Shown here piece after piece: positions 1-6,609 of a DNA stretch of 17,681 bases; the first letter of the stretch is position 1; each line of letters starts with the position of its first letter. Source of the stretch: Candidatus Zambryskiibacteriota bacterium (GTDB taxonomy: Bacteria; Patescibacteriota; Minisyncoccia; Phycocordibacterales; DATDWN01); contig JACQNQ010000012.1 in the NCBI GenBank assembly GCA_016202965.1, forward strand, positions 1 through 17,681, given 5' to 3'. The notes below the pieces were generated by a model, which saw nothing but the letters and a program-made list of their open reading frames with translations, was not told where the DNA came from and ran no database searches. The position numbers and the translations under genes are program-made.

Positions 1-276
1 AAAAGAGTGATTAAAGATGAACTTTCTATTGATGTTAAAATAAAAGATAAACTTGGCACAAACGAGTACCCGACCTATCATCCGGAAAAAGGCAAAGTAA
101 AGAAAAATGTCACCTATTATCTCTGCGAGTCAAAGTTTGTGGAACTGGGACTGAAAAACTCCGGAGGGCTGGATGACGCCAAATGGTTTAAAATGGGGGA
201 CATCCTTGACTTAAATTTTTATAATGATATTCTTCCTCTGGTCACTAAAGCCATAAATATTTTATTAAAAAAATAA
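1..276 (+). CDS. NUDIX-like hydrolase, C-terminal fragment (5' end outside window)
   Basis: The frame is open from the first base of the window, so the gene enters from the left and only about the last 90 residues are visible. The first valine codon (GTG at 7) is probably internal. The visible part begins with a stretch resembling the end of a NUDIX box (ELSIDVKIKDKLGTNEY) and continues with a VTYYLCES strand, then a WFKMGDILDLNFYNDI segment, which is the usual order of the C-terminal half of NUDIX hydrolases of the Ap4A or nucleotide-sanitising type. The catalytic GX5EX7REUXEEXGU box lies mostly upstream of the window, so substrate cannot be judged. The stop is TAA, 58 bases before rnc. Family assignment is by general pattern only. 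Confidence 0.6.
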   Translation, partial: KRVIKDELSIDVKIKDKLGTNEYPTYHPEKGKVKKNVTYYLCESKFVELGLKNSGGLDDAKWFKMGDILDLNFYNDILPLVTKAINILLKK

Positions 277-334
277 AAAGTTAAAAGTAGAAGGTTAAAA
301 AATTACATTTACTTTCAAACCTTTAACTTAATTC

Positions 335-1024
335 ATGGATTTCACCGAATTCGAAAAAAAAATAGAAGTAGAATTTTCTGACAAAAGCTTGCTACAACAA
401 GCTTTTGTTCATCGCTCATATATAAATGAAAATAAAAGCTCCGGCTTGGAGCACAACGAGCGTCTGGAGTTTCTCGGCGATGCCGTTTTAGAGCTTGTCA
501 TTACTGATTTTTTGTACAAAAAATATCCGGAGAAAGATGAAGGCAGTCTGACCGCCTATCGTTCCAGTTTGGTTAATGCTGACACATGCGCCGGTGTTGC
601 AACTAAGCTTGGAATGGGTGACTACCTACTCCTTTCCAAAGGTGAAAGCAAAGATATTGGCCGGGCTCGACAGTATATTTTAGCTAACGCCCTTGAGGCG
701 CTTATCGGCGCGATTTACATAGACCAAGGATTGGATGTCGCTAAAAATTTTATTGAAAAGCATTTTACCCCGCTTATTGACTCAATCATTTCTGCCGGAA
801 CTTTCATAGACGCTAAATCTTTGTTTCAGGAAAAAGCCCAGGAGTTTGACGGTATCACACCAGCTTATAAAACCATCAAAGAAATCGGTCCCGACCACGG
901 CAAAATCTTTACCGTAGGTGTCTATGTCGGACGTGACCTCGTGGCCACAGGTACTGGCGAGTCCAAACAAGACGCTGAACAAAATGCAGCGAAAGAGGCA
1001 TTGAAAATTAGAGGTTGGAATTAG
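335..1024 (+). CDS. rnc: Ribonuclease III
   Basis: Double-strand-specific endoribonuclease that processes rRNA precursors and structured mRNAs in the cytoplasm. The 229-residue length is standard. The family signature NERLEFLGDAVLEL lies near residues 41-54 and holds the metal-binding Glu and Asp. A second acidic cluster (ALEALIGAIYID) follows near 123-134. The C-terminal third is a double-stranded RNA-binding domain beginning near KSLFQEKAQEF and ending with KQDAEQNAAKEALK. The ATG at 335 gives the normal N-terminus and no better upstream start is available. No Shine-Dalgarno sequence precedes it. A hairpin terminator at 1050-1070 closes the unit. The rnc-smc order is the ancestral bacterial arrangement, here interrupted by two small genes. 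Confidence 0.97.
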   Translation: MDFTEFEKKIEVEFSDKSLLQQAFVHRSYINENKSSGLEHNERLEFLGDAVLELVITDFLYKKYPEKDEGSLTAYRSSLVNADTCAGVATKLGMGDYLLLSKGESKDIGRARQYILANALEALIGAIYIDQGLDVAKNFIEKHFTPLIDSIISAGTFIDAKSLFQEKAQEFDGITPAYKTIKEIGPDHGKIFTVGVYVGRDLVATGTGESKQDAEQNAAKEALKIRGWN

Positions 1025-1049
1025 ACACAGAGGTTTTGTATAAAAAATT

Positions 1050-1070
1050 TAGAGAGCCTCAGGCTCTCTA
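1050..1070. terminator. Bidirectional hairpin terminator between rnc and the RHH gene
   Basis: AGAGAGCC and GGCTCTCT pair around a TCA loop, with one more T-A pair outside. An A-rich stretch on the left (1042-1047) and TTTT on the right give U-tracts on both strands, so it can end both convergent genes. Confidence 0.75.
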
Positions 1071-1072
1071 TT

Positions 1073-1285
1073 TTAGGAAAAAATCAAGGATGTTGGAATT
1101 TTTTCACCCTTTGGAGTCATAAGGCAATACTCCTCTTTTTTAAGTCCGTGAAGGATTTTCATTCCTTTACGCAGTGCAGCAACTTTTACGGTTTCCATAG
1201 ATTCTGCTACCTCTTTCAAGATAGCGAATTCATCTTGGGTTAGGTCAAGTGTAATTCTCACCTTCTTAAATTTGGTCTTTGGCAT
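1073..1285 (-). CDS. Small ribbon-helix-helix-like protein
   Basis: A 70-residue protein. An upstream in-frame start at 1330 exists, but the ATG at 1285 has a strong ribosome site (CGGAGG, 1291-1296, five bases away), so the shorter form is chosen. Residues 8-16 (KVRITLDLT) form a basic beta strand, followed by helix QDEFAILKEVAESM, a turn, and helix VKVAALRKGMKIL. This strand-helix-helix order is typical of ribbon-helix-helix DNA-binding proteins such as small repressors and antitoxins. The last 20 residues form a tail of unknown role. No partner toxin is adjacent: rnc is convergent and the divergent neighbour is a 45-residue ORF. Reality of the gene is well supported by the ribosome site; the DNA-binding role is inferred from the fold pattern. 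Confidence 0.7.
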   Translation of the reverse strand: MPKTKFKKVRITLDLTQDEFAILKEVAESMETVKVAALRKGMKILHGLKKEEYCLMTPKGEKIPTSLIFS

Positions 1286-1290
1286 AATAA

Positions 1291-1296
1291 CCTCCG
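1291..1296 (-). promoter_or_regulatory. Strong Shine-Dalgarno deciding the RHH gene start
   Basis: On the minus strand CGGAGG sits five bases before the ATG at 1285. It is one of the few clear ribosome sites in a window where most genes have none. Confidence 0.8.
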
Positions 1297-1355
1297 ATGA
1301 CAGTAAATCACAACCAATGTATTTTTGCAAGCAAGGTTAATTTTCTAAAAAATTT

Positions 1356-1364
1356 TGATATACT
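1356..1364 (+). promoter_or_regulatory. Extended -10 promoter upstream of the 1371 ORF and smc
   Basis: TGATATACT is an extended -10 (TG-N-TATACT). No strong -35 is visible. It ends six bases before an in-frame GTG at 1371, so the transcript would start at or next to the start codon. Confidence 0.6.
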
Positions 1365-1370
1365 GAACGG

Positions 1371-1508
1371 GTGAAAAAGAAAATGACCAAAAAAGAAAAA
1401 GAAATCCTTAACTCAATCATTCAGGATTATGCAAAAACATGGACATTACTTTTCCAATATGACGAGGGTAAGTTGAAAATACCTCCAAAAAGTAAGTTGC
1501 ATTTTTGA
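1371..1508 (+). CDS. Small leaderless ORF, 45 residues, unknown function
   Basis: From GTG at 1371 the frame encodes 45 residues; an internal ATG at 1383 gives 41. The protein is basic at the start (MKKKMTKKEKE) and continues as ILNSIIQDYAKTWTLLFQYD, probably helical, ending with a KIPPKSKLHF tail. The GTG lies six bases after an extended -10, the same geometry as several neighbours, which supports the longer form as a leaderless gene. The stop at 1506-1508 is 11 bases before the smc ATG, so both are probably one transcript. The YAKTW-LL-YDEGKL pattern vaguely recalls linker segments of RhuM or Fic-associated proteins, so it may be a remnant of a larger gene. I do not recognise the family. 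Confidence 0.5.
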   Translation: MKKKMTKKEKEILNSIIQDYAKTWTLLFQYDEGKLKIPPKSKLHF

Positions 1509-1519
1509 AGTCACAAACT

Positions 1520-3799
1520 ATGTATCTCAAATCCATTGAGCTCAGCGGTTTCAAATCATTCGCCAAGAAAAGCGAACTTAGTTTCACTTCACCAATTTCG
1601 GCTATTGTCGGGCCGAACGGAAGCGGCAAGTCAAACATTGCCGAGGCATTTAGTTTTGTTTTGGGCGAGCAATCCATCAAATCGCTTCGCGGGAAAAAAG
1701 GCGAAGATTTGATATGGAACGGTTCAACTGACTCACCGCGAGCGGGGCGAGCCTCGGTCAAAGTCATTTTTGACAACAGTTTGAAAATTTTTCCGCTTGA
1801 TTATGAAACAGTAACGATTGAGCGCGTGGTCCATCGGGACTCTGTGAACGAGTACATCATTAACGGTTCGCAGGTACGACTGCGTGACGTTGTAGAACTT
1901 TTGGCCAGCGCGCATATCGGCGCGTCGGGACATCACATCATTTCTCAAGGCGAAGCGGACAGAATTTTGAATGCGTCAATTAAAGAGCGCAAGAGTATGA
2001 TAGAAGACGCCCTTGGTCTGAAATTGTATCAATATAAAAAACAGGAAAGCGAACGTAAACTGGAGAAAACCCGCGAAAATATCAAACAAGTAGAATCACT
2101 GCGCCGGGAAATAGCTCCTCATTTGAGGTTTCTAAAGCGTCAGGTGGAGAAAGTGGAAAAAAGTTTGGAAATGAAAAAAGAATTGCAGGAAAAAGCTCTG
2201 GAGTACTGCAAACGCGAGGACCAATATATCAAACACACTGAAGAAAAATTTAACAAAGAAAAAATCCCACTTTTGGTAAAAGAAAAAGAGTTGGGAAAAG
2301 AATTAAATATAGCAAAACAAACACTGGAAAAATCCAAGAATAAAGACGAAAAAATTACCGAACTGATTAACCTTGATAAAAATTTACATGCAATACGCGG
2401 AGAGAAAGACGATTTGTTTCGAGAATTTGGTCGGTTAGACGGAGAGCTTGCTTCGCTTATGCGAATGGTCAAAAAGCAAGAGGAGGGGGCTCATTCGGAT
2501 GCTCACAAAACAGTAACGCTTGCTTCAGTGGAAATGTTGTCAGAGCAGATTGCCGCTAAAATCCGATCTGCAAAGAATTTAAACGATATATCGCCTATTT
2601 TAAAAATCTTGGATGAAGTTACGGCCTTTCTGGCGGACTTTGTGGACAATAATAAAAATAAAATCGATAACTCTTTGGTCACAGATGTCCAAAAAGACAT
2701 AGACCATCTGAAAAATTCAAAGAGCCAGATTGAAAAGTCACTTGAAGCGGTCAAGAAAAAAGAAAATGACTTGTCGCGGCGATACGAAATCTTAAAAACG
2801 ATAATTGAAAAGGAAAAAGATTCAAATCGTGATGCCGAGAAAGACGTTTTTCGGATTATGGCCGAGTCTGGAGACGTTCGTTCAAAATTGGAGAGGATAA
2901 AAGCTGAAGAAGAAACATTGCGAGTGGTCAAGGAGGATTTTAAACGAGAGCTCACAGAACTGGCTACGTTACTCGGGCCTGCCGTTTTACATTGGAGCCA
3001 TAGCGTATATGTGCAAAATGAGAATGAATTAAGTGAACCGCGAAGCGCGCAGGAAGAGCGCAGACGAGCGATGGAAAAAATTAAAATTCGTTTGGAGGAT
3101 TCCGGCGGAGCTGGCGGAGCGGAAACTTTAAAAGAATACACGGAAGCTTCCGAACGGGACACATTTTTGGAAAAAGAACTGCTAGACTTAGAAAAATCAG
3201 CCTCGGCTTTGTCAGAACTTATACGCGACTTGGATGCCCGGCTTTCAAGTGAGTTCAAAGAAGGTTTGCAAAAAATTAATACACAATTCAAACAGTATTT
3301 TGCTTTAATGTTCGGTGGGGGAAATGCTGAACTGACGGTTGTTGCTCCGCCAAAGCGGAAAAAGTCAGACGTAGATGAGTTGATGGAAAATGGGGAGTCG
3401 GAAAAAACAGGTGAGGCTGCCTTCGCTGAAGCTACGGCGGCCGAAGAAGGTATAGAAATTGATGTCAGTTTGCCAAAGAAAAAAATCAAAGGACTCTTGA
3501 TGCTTTCCGGCGGAGAGAGAGCCCTAACTTCCATCGCTTTGCTTTTTGCCATGTCTGGAGTCAATCCGCCGCCATTTATTATTTTGGACGAAACAGATGC
3601 CGCTTTAGACGAAGCCAACTCGTGCAAGTACGGTGATATGATGGAAGACCTGGCCAAATTCTCCCAGCTCATTGTTATTACCCACAATCGCGAAACCATG
3701 TCCCGGGCCGGTATTCTCTACGGCGTTACTATGGGGCTTGGCGGCAGTTCTAGATTGTTATCTGTTGCTTTTGATGAAGCGGTTGCTATAGCTAAGTGA
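1520..3799 (+). CDS. smc: Mini-SMC chromosome segregation ATPase
   Basis: ABC-type ATPase that organises the chromosome. The ATG at 1520 gives the canonical start MYLKSIELSGFKSF; an in-frame TTG at 1505 only adds five residues. Walker A is GPNGSGKSN (31-39), the Q-loop region HHIISQGEADRIL is at 138-150, the signature motif LSGGERALT at 662-670, Walker B plus catalytic Glu PPFIILDETDAAL at 684-696, and the switch His in VITHNRE near 722. Coiled coil occupies about 171-310 and 385-480. The protein is 759 residues against about 1150-1200 for typical SMC. Between the two arms there is only a short helical segment (about 335-378), and the usual globular hinge is not recognisable; there is also no CXXC hook. 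A C-terminal-head insertion (about 611-645) contains repeat-derived residues. The stop is TGA. Confidence 0.93.
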   Translation: MYLKSIELSGFKSFAKKSELSFTSPISAIVGPNGSGKSNIAEAFSFVLGEQSIKSLRGKKGEDLIWNGSTDSPRAGRASVKVIFDNSLKIFPLDYETVTIERVVHRDSVNEYIINGSQVRLRDVVELLASAHIGASGHHIISQGEADRILNASIKERKSMIEDALGLKLYQYKKQESERKLEKTRENIKQVESLRREIAPHLRFLKRQVEKVEKSLEMKKELQEKALEYCKREDQYIKHTEEKFNKEKIPLLVKEKELGKELNIAKQTLEKSKNKDEKITELINLDKNLHAIRGEKDDLFREFGRLDGELASLMRMVKKQEEGAHSDAHKTVTLASVEMLSEQIAAKIRSAKNLNDISPILKILDEVTAFLADFVDNNKNKIDNSLVTDVQKDIDHLKNSKSQIEKSLEAVKKKENDLSRRYEILKTIIEKEKDSNRDAEKDVFRIMAESGDVRSKLERIKAEEETLRVVKEDFKRELTELATLLGPAVLHWSHSVYVQNENELSEPRSAQEERRRAMEKIKIRLEDSGGAGGAETLKEYTEASERDTFLEKELLDLEKSASALSELIRDLDARLSSEFKEGLQKINTQFKQYFALMFGGGNAELTVVAPPKRKKSDVDELMENGESEKTGEAAFAEATAAEEGIEIDVSLPKKKIKGLLMLSGGERALTSIALLFAMSGVNPPPFIILDETDAALDEANSCKYGDMMEDLAKFSQLIVITHNRETMSRAGILYGVTMGLGGSSRLLSVAFDEAVAIAK
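3420..3440 (+). repeat. In-frame repeat element inside smc
   Basis: A 21-base GC-rich segment encoding the FAEATAA region, inserted where SMC proteins normally pass directly from the FGGG strand to the signature motif. It shares most positions with a segment inside rnr (5966-5987, opposite strand): both have the CCT-CGC-AA-GCTACGGCGG pattern. Both are imperfect inverted repeats and both lie in the coding sense. Confidence 0.6.
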
Positions 3800-3810
3800 T
3801 ATGATATGAT
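3783..3810 (+). promoter_or_regulatory. Possible promoter for the zinc-ribbon gene
   Basis: TTGCTA (3783-3788) and TATGAT (3805-3810) are 16 bases apart and overlap the smc stop. The strong ribosome site of the next gene follows directly. Confidence 0.4.
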
Positions 3811-3825
3811 TATGGAGGAGGGATT

Positions 3826-4035
3826 ATGAGAGATATCAACTACTGTCCCGGTTGCGAGAAAAGAGTTCTTGCGGACGACCCAGACAAGGTCTTGTTTCAT
3901 GAAAGAATTCCGATGCACAAGTTCTGCCTGAAAAGACTTGAGGAGTCCGCGTCGGAAAGAAATGAGATGATGGATATAATGGAACACGGCACAAATCCGG
4001 TCATCGTGTTTGTGCCGATACGAGTACGAGTTTGA
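3826..4035 (+). CDS. Small zinc-ribbon protein, unknown function
   Basis: A 69-residue protein with a very strong ribosome site (GGAGG at 3814-3818, seven bases before the ATG). It has the metal-ligand layout CPGC (C7, C10), then HKFC (H31, C34), as expected of a compact treble-clef or zinc-ribbon fold. A charged helix (KRLEESASERNEMMDIMEH) follows, and the protein ends with a hydrophobic-basic strand IVFVPIRVRV. The gene follows smc by 26 bases and is closed by a terminator at 4048-4079 that overlaps the end of convergent rnr. Such proteins often bind nucleic acid or partner proteins, but nothing here shows which. I do not recognise the exact family. Confidence 0.65.
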   Translation: MRDINYCPGCEKRVLADDPDKVLFHERIPMHKFCLKRLEESASERNEMMDIMEHGTNPVIVFVPIRVRV

Positions 4036-4047
4036 CGCGCAACAAAC

Positions 4048-4079
4048 TTCCCCAGGGTCTGACCTTGGGGAAATTTTTT
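4048..4079 (+). terminator. Rho-independent terminator after the zinc-ribbon gene
   Basis: The arms TTCCCCAGGG and CCTTGGGGAA pair with one wobble around a short loop and are followed by six T at 4074-4079. The T-run overlaps the stop codon of convergent rnr. Confidence 0.85.
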
Positions 4080-6081
4080 ATACCAGTATATAATCCAAGA
4101 CACGCTTGTCCAAATCAGCCGAAACAACTTTGAATTTGACAGAGTCGCCCAAAGTGAATTTCTTGCCGGACTTCTCGCCTTTGACAGTGTAATTTTTTTC
4201 GTCAAGAGTGAAAAAGTCGTCACCCAAATCGCGCAGTTTTGTCATACCCTCGCATTTTGTTTCTTTTTCCTCTATATATATGCCCCATTCAACGACGCCG
4301 GTAATCGTGCCGTCAAATTCTTCTCCGACGTGCTCCTGCATATACTCCACTTGCTTATATTTGATTGATGCGCGCTCTGCATCCGCCGCTTTTTTTTCAA
4401 GCTCTGACGAAGCCAAACAGATATTTTCAAACTTCTGATATTCGTCCCGTTCTATTTTTCCGCCTTTTAATTCTCGTTCCAGAAATCGGTGTACTAGCAA
4501 GTCTGGATATCTGCGGATAGGGGAAGTGAAGTGTGTGTAGTATTGAAAAGCTAAACCGAAATGCCCAATATTTTTGGTTGAGTAAGCCGCTTTGGCCATG
4601 CTCCGTATCGTGGCTGTTTTAATCAGCTCTTCGTTTGGCGTACCTTCCACTTGCTCTAACAAAGCGTTTATATCTTTTGATGTGACCTGACCGTCTTTAT
4701 TTTTTAAATCAAAACCGAGAGCTTTGAGAAAAATAGCCAATTCTGTAATACGGTCCGCATCCGGTTTGGCGTGAATGCGATAAACAGACTGTTTGCCTTT
4801 TAGCAAATTTTGGTTCTGCGACATAAAAATAAATTTAGCCACGGCGCGGTTAGCCAAAAGCATATATTCCTCCACCAGTTTGTGCGTATCCAACCTGGCT
4901 TTTTTATACACGCGCAACGGTTTGCCGTTTGCATCCAATTCAAATTTGACCTCGTCTTTTTCAAAGTTAACCGCACCGGCTTGCGAATTTGATTTTTGAA
5001 GTTTTTTGGCGAGATTATTCAATTTCAAAAGTTCTGTTTTGTGTGGCCCGTCACTTTTTCCGATGATAATGTCGTTTGCCTCCTCGTATGTGAATCTCTT
5101 GTCGCTGTGAATAACCGTCCGGCCGAACCATTTGTCCAAAACTTTTCCCTCAGCGGTTATTTTGAAAATAGCCGAGAATGTAAATTTGTCTTCGTCTGGA
5201 TTAAGCGAGCATAAATCATTTGAGAGAATCTCCGGAAGCATCGGTATTGTCCGGTCAACAAGATACACGGACAGTCCGCGCTTTTCCGCTTCGCGGTCAA
5301 GCGCGGACCCCGGTGTCACAAAATGCGACACATCGGCAATATGCACACCGATTTCGTATGTATTACTTCCTAAATCAACAAACGAAACGGCGTCATCAAA
5401 ATCTTTCGCATCAAACGGGTCAATAGTGAAAGTTGTAACATTCCGCATATCACGCCGATTTTTAATATCAGCTATAGCTGATATGTGATAATTTTCAAGA
5501 ATTTTCTCGGCTTCGCGTTCTACTTCGGCGGGAAATTCAATTCTGAAACCTTTTTCCAAAACGATTGATTCCATCTCGGTGTTGTTTTCACCTTTTTTGC
5601 CAATAACTTTCAGCACTTCACCACGCAAACTCTCCCAATCCACAATTTTAACTAACACCTTATCATTCTCGGAAATTTTCCATTTGGAAGCCGAGCTTCC
5701 AAATGGAAGAAAAATATCCACATATAAACGCTTATCATCAGGCACGACATACGTTTGCATCGCCTGCCTCGAGTTCGTCGAAGGGTGCATTTCCACCGTG
5801 CCGACGAATTCGTCTCTTGCCCGTTTTACAATTTTCAAAACTTTACCCTGTTCGCGATTTTTGATTTTTTGGCCCAAAAGTTCAATCTCCACGACATCAC
5901 CGTGAAAAGCCCTGTTCACATTCTCCGGTTGTATCTCAATGGAACTACCCCTGTCTTTCTTTGTCCCGCCGTAGCCTTGTGCGGAGGGGGATCGCTCTAC
6001 TATGGGGTCAAAAAAACCAACACCCTTTGTGTTGACACTTATCGGTCCAGTAAAAGTTTCTGCTATCTTATTCTTTGGCAT
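4078..6081 (-). CDS. rnr: Ribonuclease R, 3'-5' exoribonuclease
   Basis: Degrades structured RNA processively from the 3' end. The 667-residue form starting at the ATG at 6081 (MPKNKIAETF) is chosen because an upstream TTG at 6102 lies before the -10 element of its own promoter. After an N-terminal OB/cold-shock region, the RNB catalytic domain carries TIDPFDAKDFDDAVSF (about 219-234), the cluster of four Asp that bind magnesium, and further on FTSPIRRYPDLLVHR. A C-terminal S1 domain contains FDGTITGVVEWGIYIE. Two in-frame insertions are visible: residues about 31-45 (SPSAQGYGGTKKDRG), between GVGFFDP and the IEIQPENVNRAFHGD strand, and about 99-108 (HPSTNSRQAM). Both are encoded by repeat-like DNA. 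The gene diverges from rpsP. Confidence 0.95.
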   Translation of the reverse strand: MPKNKIAETFTGPISVNTKGVGFFDPIVERSPSAQGYGGTKKDRGSSIEIQPENVNRAFHGDVVEIELLGQKIKNREQGKVLKIVKRARDEFVGTVEMHPSTNSRQAMQTYVVPDDKRLYVDIFLPFGSSASKWKISENDKVLVKIVDWESLRGEVLKVIGKKGENNTEMESIVLEKGFRIEFPAEVEREAEKILENYHISAIADIKNRRDMRNVTTFTIDPFDAKDFDDAVSFVDLGSNTYEIGVHIADVSHFVTPGSALDREAEKRGLSVYLVDRTIPMLPEILSNDLCSLNPDEDKFTFSAIFKITAEGKVLDKWFGRTVIHSDKRFTYEEANDIIIGKSDGPHKTELLKLNNLAKKLQKSNSQAGAVNFEKDEVKFELDANGKPLRVYKKARLDTHKLVEEYMLLANRAVAKFIFMSQNQNLLKGKQSVYRIHAKPDADRITELAIFLKALGFDLKNKDGQVTSKDINALLEQVEGTPNEELIKTATIRSMAKAAYSTKNIGHFGLAFQYYTHFTSPIRRYPDLLVHRFLERELKGGKIERDEYQKFENICLASSELEKKAADAERASIKYKQVEYMQEHVGEEFDGTITGVVEWGIYIEEKETKCEGMTKLRDLGDDFFTLDEKNYTVKGEKSGKKFTLGDSVKFKVVSADLDKRVLDYILV
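5762..5788 (-). repeat. In-frame palindromic insert in rnr (second site)
   Basis: The segment encodes HPSTNSRQA on the minus strand. CCT-CGA and TCG-AGG arms pair around GTTCG with one bulged base. The coding-sense sequence (CCCTTCGACGAACTCGAGG) resembles short dispersed palindromes that I recall being read as PSTSSGQA-like inserts in other proteins of uncultured bacteria. Confidence 0.5.
5966..5987 (-). repeat. In-frame repeat in rnr sharing a core with the smc element
   Basis: In the coding sense it reads CCTCCGCACAAGGCTACGGC and then GG, encoding PSAQGYGG. It matches the smc element at 3420-3440 at about 18 of 22 positions, including the block GCTACGGCGG. It interrupts the first OB-type domain of RNase R in frame. 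Confidence 0.6.
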
Positions 6082-6092
6082 ATTGAAATGAG

Positions 6093-6121
6093 AGTATAGC
6101 AAATTTAGAATGGATTGACCA
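6093..6121 (-). promoter_or_regulatory. rnr promoter
   Basis: On the minus strand TGGTCA (6116-6121), a 17-base spacer and TATACT (6093-6098) preceded by TG-C. The ATG lies 11 bases after the -10, leaving almost no leader. Its -35 overlaps the rpsP -35. Confidence 0.65.
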
Positions 6122-6143
6122 TTTTGTTTTGTTCTGTTAAGAT
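6115..6143 (+). promoter_or_regulatory. rpsP promoter (leaderless)
   Basis: TTGACC (6115-6120), exactly 17 bases, then TAAGAT (6138-6143) preceded by TG-T. The ATG at 6151 is seven bases after the -10, so the predicted transcription start coincides with the start codon. Confidence 0.75.
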
Positions 6144-6150
6144 TGCAGGC

Positions 6151-6570
6151 ATGTTAAAAATACGATTGCAGAGAGTGGGACGCAAACACGAGCCGGCTTA
6201 TCGGCTTGTTTTGACTGATTCAAAAAATTCCACTAAGAGCGGAAAATTTTTGGAAATTTTAGGCAATTACGATTCACGCCGTGGGGAGCAAAGCGCATTT
6301 AAAGCCGAGCGTATTACGCATTGGATGTCCAAAGGGGCGCAGACTTCCGATACAGTTCACAACCTTCTCATCAGCAAAAAAATTATAGAAGGCAAGAAGA
6401 AAAACGTTTTGCCGAAAAAGTCGCCAATCACAAAACCCGCTTCCGCTGAAAGCTCTAGTACGGCAAAGGAAGAAAGTTCGCCCACACCAAGTGAGGGCGA
6501 GGGTACGCCCACACTCGGTGAGAGCTTCACAGAAGTTCCAGCAGAACCGGTTGCAGAAGAGGTTGTATAA
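6151..6570 (+). CDS. rpsP: Ribosomal protein bS16 with a long C-terminal extension
   Basis: Small-subunit ribosomal protein. The N-terminal 80 residues are typical: MLKIRLQRVGRKHEPAYRLV, then SGKFLEILGNYD and the AERITHWMSKGAQTSDTVHN segment. The family is usually 75-90 residues; here 139. From about residue 90 the chain is low-complexity, rich in Ser, Thr, Pro, Ala and Glu, and probably disordered. Part of it (about 110-125) is encoded by a 23-base imperfect palindrome and a 27-base-period repeat. The ATG at 6151 is preferred over an upstream TTG at 6115, which lies inside the -35. khpA follows 39 bases later, as in the ancestral rpsP-khpA-rimM-trmD operon. Confidence 0.95.
   Translation: MLKIRLQRVGRKHEPAYRLVLTDSKNSTKSGKFLEILGNYDSRRGEQSAFKAERITHWMSKGAQTSDTVHNLLISKKIIEGKKKNVLPKKSPITKPASAESSSTAKEESSPTPSEGEGTPTLGESFTEVPAEPVAEEVV
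6478..6522 (+). repeat. Palindrome plus direct repeat in the rpsP extension
   Basis: TCGCCC-A-CAC-CAA-GTG-A-GGGCGA (6478-6500) pairs with one mismatch in the stem. CGCCCACAC recurs at 6479 and 6506, each followed four bases later by GTGAG, giving a 27-base period. It encodes the SPTPSEGEGTPTLGE stretch of the bS16 tail. Confidence 0.6.
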
Positions 6571-6571
6571 T

Positions 6572-6580
6572 TGGTACAAT
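6572..6580 (+). promoter_or_regulatory. Extended -10 before khpA
   Basis: TGGTACAAT directly follows the rpsP stop. It would give a leader of about 25-30 bases. A weaker TTAAAT (6598-6603) lies six bases before the ATG at 6610 and may be an alternative. Confidence 0.45.
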
Positions 6581-6609
6581 TACATTGAAAGACTTTATTA
6601 AATAACTGA

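Noticed and set aside
279..334. Inverted repeat with regulatory role before rnc (GTTAAAAG ... CCTTTAAC)
   Set aside because: The match is short, imperfect and in very AT-rich DNA, so chance is likely.
2503..3699. A 398-codon open frame on the minus strand inside smc
   Set aside because: It is a Ser/Phe-rich mirror of a lysine and glutamate rich coiled-coil gene, has no ribosome site or promoter, and lies wholly within a well-supported gene.
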